Positions 6,845 to 9,058 of a DNA stretch of 9,058 nucleotides are shown here, in pieces. The translations under genes were made by a program, and so were the position numbers. The notes under the pieces were generated by a model. The model saw nothing but the letters and a program-made list of their open reading frames with translations, did no database searches and was not told where the DNA came from. The stretch comes from Desulfuromusa sp. (lineage in GTDB: Bacteria > Desulfobacterota > Desulfuromonadia > Desulfuromonadales > Geopsychrobacteraceae), in contig JAOZMV010000045.1 in assembly GCA_029934095.1 (NCBI GenBank), forward strand, positions 1-9,058. Direction: 5' to 3'. Each line of letters opens with the position of its first letter. Within the stretch, counting starts at the first letter, position 1.

Positions 6845-7762
6845 TTATGCCCTATCAGGCAACCGCCGGTAGATCCTTTCCGCAGGATCAATACAGACAA
6901 ACAGTTTGCGGCTGGACAAAGCCATAGTTTCTGCTCTACCCAGAACCAGATAGCCACCTGGCAGCAGCGCTGCCGCTAGAATTTCCATGATCTGTTGCTG
7001 CTGTGCGCGGGAAAAATAGATCAACAAATTCCGGCACAGGATCAGATTAGCCCGATAAAACGGTTGATCCGCAAGAATATCGTGACGAAAAAACTGCACT
7101 CGTTCACGAATCTCCTCAATCAACCGGTATTGCTGGTCACTTTCGACAAAGAATTCTGCCAGCATCGCATCTGGAACGCCCTGAACTCGTTCGGGAGGGA
7201 AAAAACCTCGCTTGGCTCGAGTTAAAGCTTCCGGGCTCAGATCGGTGCCGACAATTGAGAGCAAATCTTCCTTGTAGCGTTGCTTTTGACAGAGTAAAGC
7301 AAGGGAGTATGGCTCCTCGCCGTTAGCACAACCAACACTCCAAATTCTTAACTTGCTACTGCTGTGACGTGAAACTTCCAGCAACTCGGGTAATATTTGT
7401 TTCTCCAATACCTTAAAAACACTTCCATTCCGGAAAAACTGTGACACATGAATACTCAGTGCTACCAGAAGCTGTTCCTGCTCATGGATATTTTCCCGTA
7501 GCAACTCAATGTAAGCCTCAGGGTCGTTATAGCCAACAGCCCTGATCCGTACCGCTAAGCGCCGTTTGATACAGGGAACCTTGTACGCTTCCAGATAAAA
7601 ATTCTGCTGTTCCTGCAAAATTGCTGCTATCTGGCAATAAGCCGCATCCTCAAGATCACTGCCAACAAAGGGGCTACGACATGAAACCTCTGGATCCTCA
7701 TCCTGAGATAAGGAGGAAACCGTTGCCGCCAGAGTGTTATTGGTATCAGGCGAAATGGTCAA
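6845..7762 (-). CDS. cheR: Chemotaxis protein methyltransferase CheR
   Basis: 305 residues from the TTG start proposed here. CheR uses S-adenosylmethionine to methylate glutamates on the receptor coiled coil, allowing adaptation. An all-helical N-terminal domain (about 38-130) contains IKRRLAVRIRAVG (65-77) and HVSQFFRN (105-112), equivalent to the TxFFR motif. The Rossmann-type catalytic domain follows, with the SAM-binding loop SVGCANGEEPYSLA (142-155), GTDLSPEAL (172-180), LILCRNLLIYFS (240-251) and GGYLVLGRAETM (269-280). No tetratricopeptide or other extra C-terminal domain is present. About 35 residues before the conserved domain are polar and unconserved. The frame is open to ATG codons at 7795 and 7834, both deeper inside thiL and lacking a ribosome site. 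TTG at 7762 has GAGG five bases upstream and overlaps thiL by 17 bp. The function is firm; the start is not. Confidence 0.93.
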   Translation of the reverse strand: MTISPDTNNTLAATVSSLSQDEDPEVSCRSPFVGSDLEDAAYCQIAAILQEQQNFYLEAYKVPCIKRRLAVRIRAVGYNDPEAYIELLRENIHEQEQLLVALSIHVSQFFRNGSVFKVLEKQILPELLEVSRHSSSKLRIWSVGCANGEEPYSLALLCQKQRYKEDLLSIVGTDLSPEALTRAKRGFFPPERVQGVPDAMLAEFFVESDQQYRLIEEIRERVQFFRHDILADQPFYRANLILCRNLLIYFSRAQQQQIMEILAAALLPGGYLVLGRAETMALSSRKLFVCIDPAERIYRRLPDRA

Positions 7763-8726
7763 AGCCACCTCGCTGACACCGGTACAGTTCACCATCTGGA
7801 TGATGGATCCGCAGCCCCGGTTCCTGACTGACAACGCCGATTTGAGTCACGGTATGAGGTGGATCAATTTGAGCAGCCAGGTCTTTAAGTGGCGAGGTAA
7901 AAACCAACTCGTAGTCTTCCCCGCCGGCAAGAGCCAGATCTATCAAACCCGGATCATCTTGCAGCGCCTTCTGAAATGGTTGGGATAAAGGAAGATCGGC
8001 CATTTTCAACTCAGCACCAACCCCGGAGGCGGTAAGAATGTGACCAAGATCGGCGAGCAATCCATCGGAGACGTCAAGCATGGCGGTTGCCAGCTGTCGT
8101 TTGGAGAGCTTCTGTCCAAGGTCAACCTGTGGGGTAGGAGTATGAAAGCGTTCCACTAAACCACTATCGGGCTGCTGACCACATTGCAACAACTGCAAAG
8201 CCAGAGCACTATCACCCAGAGAGCCAGAAACATAGATAGCATCCCCATAGCTGGCCCCCTGACGGCAGAGAGCTTCACCGGCAGTAACCGTCCCTTGGAC
8301 GGTCACTGAAATCATTAATCCACCAGGGGAACCACAGGTATCACCCCCAGCCAAAACCGCGCCATATTTCCCGGTTTCTGCCAAAAAACCAGACAAAAAC
8401 TCTTCCATCTCCACATCACTGATATCTTTTGGACGACCGATCCCTAAATATAATGATTGCGGGGTTCCCCCCATGGCTGCGATATCACTGATATTGACCG
8501 CTGCAGCCTTGCGCCCCAGGTCATACCAGTTGCTCCATTCGCGTTTAAAATGGATCCCCTCAATGAATAAATCGGTACTGGTTAATAGATCTTGGCCCGC
8601 GTGCTGAGGCTGGATTGAGCAGTCGTCTCCGATTCCCAAGGTCAGATGGGAGGAGCTACCCACTTGCCGCTGAATCCAACGAATCAACTCAAACTCTTGC
8701 AGACCAGTTTTCTTATTAGCCACCAT
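7746..8726 (-). CDS. thiL: Thiamine-monophosphate kinase ThiL
   Basis: 326 residues, cytoplasmic, normal length. ThiL phosphorylates thiamine monophosphate with ATP to thiamine pyrophosphate, the last step of cofactor synthesis. It belongs to the PurM/SelD/HypE ATP-binding superfamily. Family motifs are GIGDD (31-35), TSTDLFIEGIHF (49-60), NISDIAAMGG (78-87) and AGGDT (126-130), which bind metal and nucleotide. Further on are VSGSLGDSA (166-174), DVSDGLLADLG (218-228), AGGEDYELVF (267-276) and the C-terminal GFDHF (321-325). No conserved residue appears lost. It is the first gene after a strong promoter (8759-8787) with a short leader; the ribosome site is weak (GGG about seven bases before the ATG). 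Its 3' end overlaps cheR, so this housekeeping gene probably shares a transcript with the chemosensory genes. No TPP riboswitch was recognised; the likely leader, about 25 bases, is too short for one. Confidence 0.96.
   Translation of the reverse strand: MVANKKTGLQEFELIRWIQRQVGSSSHLTLGIGDDCSIQPQHAGQDLLTSTDLFIEGIHFKREWSNWYDLGRKAAAVNISDIAAMGGTPQSLYLGIGRPKDISDVEMEEFLSGFLAETGKYGAVLAGGDTCGSPGGLMISVTVQGTVTAGEALCRQGASYGDAIYVSGSLGDSALALQLLQCGQQPDSGLVERFHTPTPQVDLGQKLSKRQLATAMLDVSDGLLADLGHILTASGVGAELKMADLPLSQPFQKALQDDPGLIDLALAGGEDYELVFTSPLKDLAAQIDPPHTVTQIGVVSQEPGLRIHHPDGELYRCQRGGFDHFA
7768..7771 (-). promoter_or_regulatory. Possible ribosome binding site for the cheR TTG start
   Basis: GAGG inside the last codons of thiL, five bases before TTG at 7762. 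It is the best-placed Shine-Dalgarno-like sequence upstream of the CheR domain; no comparable site precedes the two ATG codons further upstream. Confidence 0.4.
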
Positions 8727-8758
8727 AAATTTTACCCATCATTAATTTTTATCTGCTA

Positions 8759-8787
8759 ATTATTATTTTTCTTTCACCTTATGTCAA
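8759..8787 (-). promoter_or_regulatory. Near-consensus sigma-70 promoter upstream of thiL and the che cluster
   Basis: A perfect -35 box TTGACA (8787-8782), a 17-base spacer and AATAAT (8764-8759), five of six matches to the -10 consensus. Transcription should start near 8752, about 25 bases before the thiL ATG. The promoter lies just downstream of the pckA terminator. The -35 box sits in a small inverted repeat, CCTT-N5-AAGG (8789-8777), which could be a binding site or chance. Confidence 0.75.
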
Positions 8788-8803
8788 GGAAAGGTCGACA
8801 ATA

Positions 8804-8845
8804 AAACAAAAAAAGAGTGCCCAGCAACAGCCAGACACTCTTTTT
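8804..8845 (-). terminator. Rho-independent terminator of pckA
   Basis: Read on the minus strand, the arm AAAAAGAGTGTCTGGC (8845-8830) pairs along its whole length with GCTGGGCACTCTTTTT (8825-8810), allowing three G-U pairs, around a TGTT loop. The T-run continues past the stem (TT, G, TTTT). It begins about 47 bases after the pckA stop codon. Confidence 0.88.
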
Positions 8846-8891
8846 ATTCAATCAGAAGGTTAAAACGAAGATTTATTTATTCGATCTACAA

Positions 8892-9058
8892 TTAAACCTT
8901 TGGTCCTGCCTGGGTAAAATCAAACTCATCATTGTCAGTGATATATTTCTTGAAATTATTAACAAACATTCCAGCCAGTTTATTGGCAGTCTGATCAAAG
9001 CTCTCCTTGTCCGGCCAGGCATTACGCGGATTCAACAGATCGGTATCAACTCCGGCCA
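8892..9058 (-). CDS. pckA: ATP-dependent phosphoenolpyruvate carboxykinase, C-terminal end (cut by window edge)
   Basis: The last 55 codons, including the stop, of a gene entering from the right edge. The enzyme interconverts oxaloacetate plus ATP with phosphoenolpyruvate, CO2 and ADP, linking the TCA cycle to gluconeogenesis. The visible tail reads VDTDLLNPRNAWPDKESFD, then ANKLAGMFVNNFKKY, and ends AGPKV. This follows the ATP-type PckA C-terminus, where E. coli has ILDPRNTY, then ALAKLFIDNF-like residues and a terminal AGPKL. The catalytic residues lie outside the window, so the assignment rests on this tail alone. A strong terminator follows, which separates it from thiL. Confidence 0.88.
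   Translation of the reverse strand, partial: AGVDTDLLNPRNAWPDKESFDQTANKLAGMFVNNFKKYITDNDEFDFTQAGPKV

Noticed and set aside
8810..8825. Sigma-54-like GGGCAC near the pckA terminator
   Set aside because: The GC element needed about ten bases after the GG is absent, and the bases are fully explained as the terminator's 3' arm.

Overview
The window looks like chromosomal DNA from a Gram-negative, LolA-containing bacterium. The best guess is a relative of Desulfuromonas, Geobacter or Pelobacter (Desulfuromonadales). That placement is inferred from the gene set, the general look of the proteins and a GC content in the mid-40s by eye; no marker gene here settles it. Every supported gene reads on the minus strand, so the biological order runs from high to low coordinates. 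No RNA genes, CRISPR arrays, insertion sequences or phage genes were seen.

In transcription order: (1) the 3' end of pckA (ATP-dependent PEP carboxykinase), closed by a clear Rho-independent terminator. (2) A short intergenic region with a near-consensus sigma-70 promoter that starts the next unit. (3) thiL (thiamine-monophosphate kinase), overlapping cheR. (4) A compact chemosensory cluster: cheR, one methyl-accepting protein (mcp), cheW, cheY, cheA. (5) A cation diffusion facilitator, 41 bp after cheA. (6) lolA, after a 177-bp gap. (7) yajQ, with its own promoter, closely followed by the start of rimO, which runs off the left edge.

The chemosensory genes form one minimal signalling unit: a membrane receptor, a coupling protein, a histidine kinase with all main domains, a single-domain response regulator and a receptor methyltransferase. 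The gene junctions are tight (overlaps of 17 and 4 bp, gaps of 1 and 33 bp), apart from 111 bp before mcp. No cheB, cheD, cheC or flagellar gene lies in the window. The receptor has two membrane spans but only about a dozen residues between them, so it has no periplasmic ligand-binding domain. Whatever it senses must be in the membrane, in the cytoplasm or brought by a partner.

Nothing here is a wholly new system. The points most worth a second look are the sensor-less receptor in a cheB-less cluster, departures from usual motifs in CheW, CheA and the metal transporter, the thiL promoter as the likely driver of the chemosensory genes, and several start sites (two of them TTG) that automatic gene calling would probably place too far upstream.
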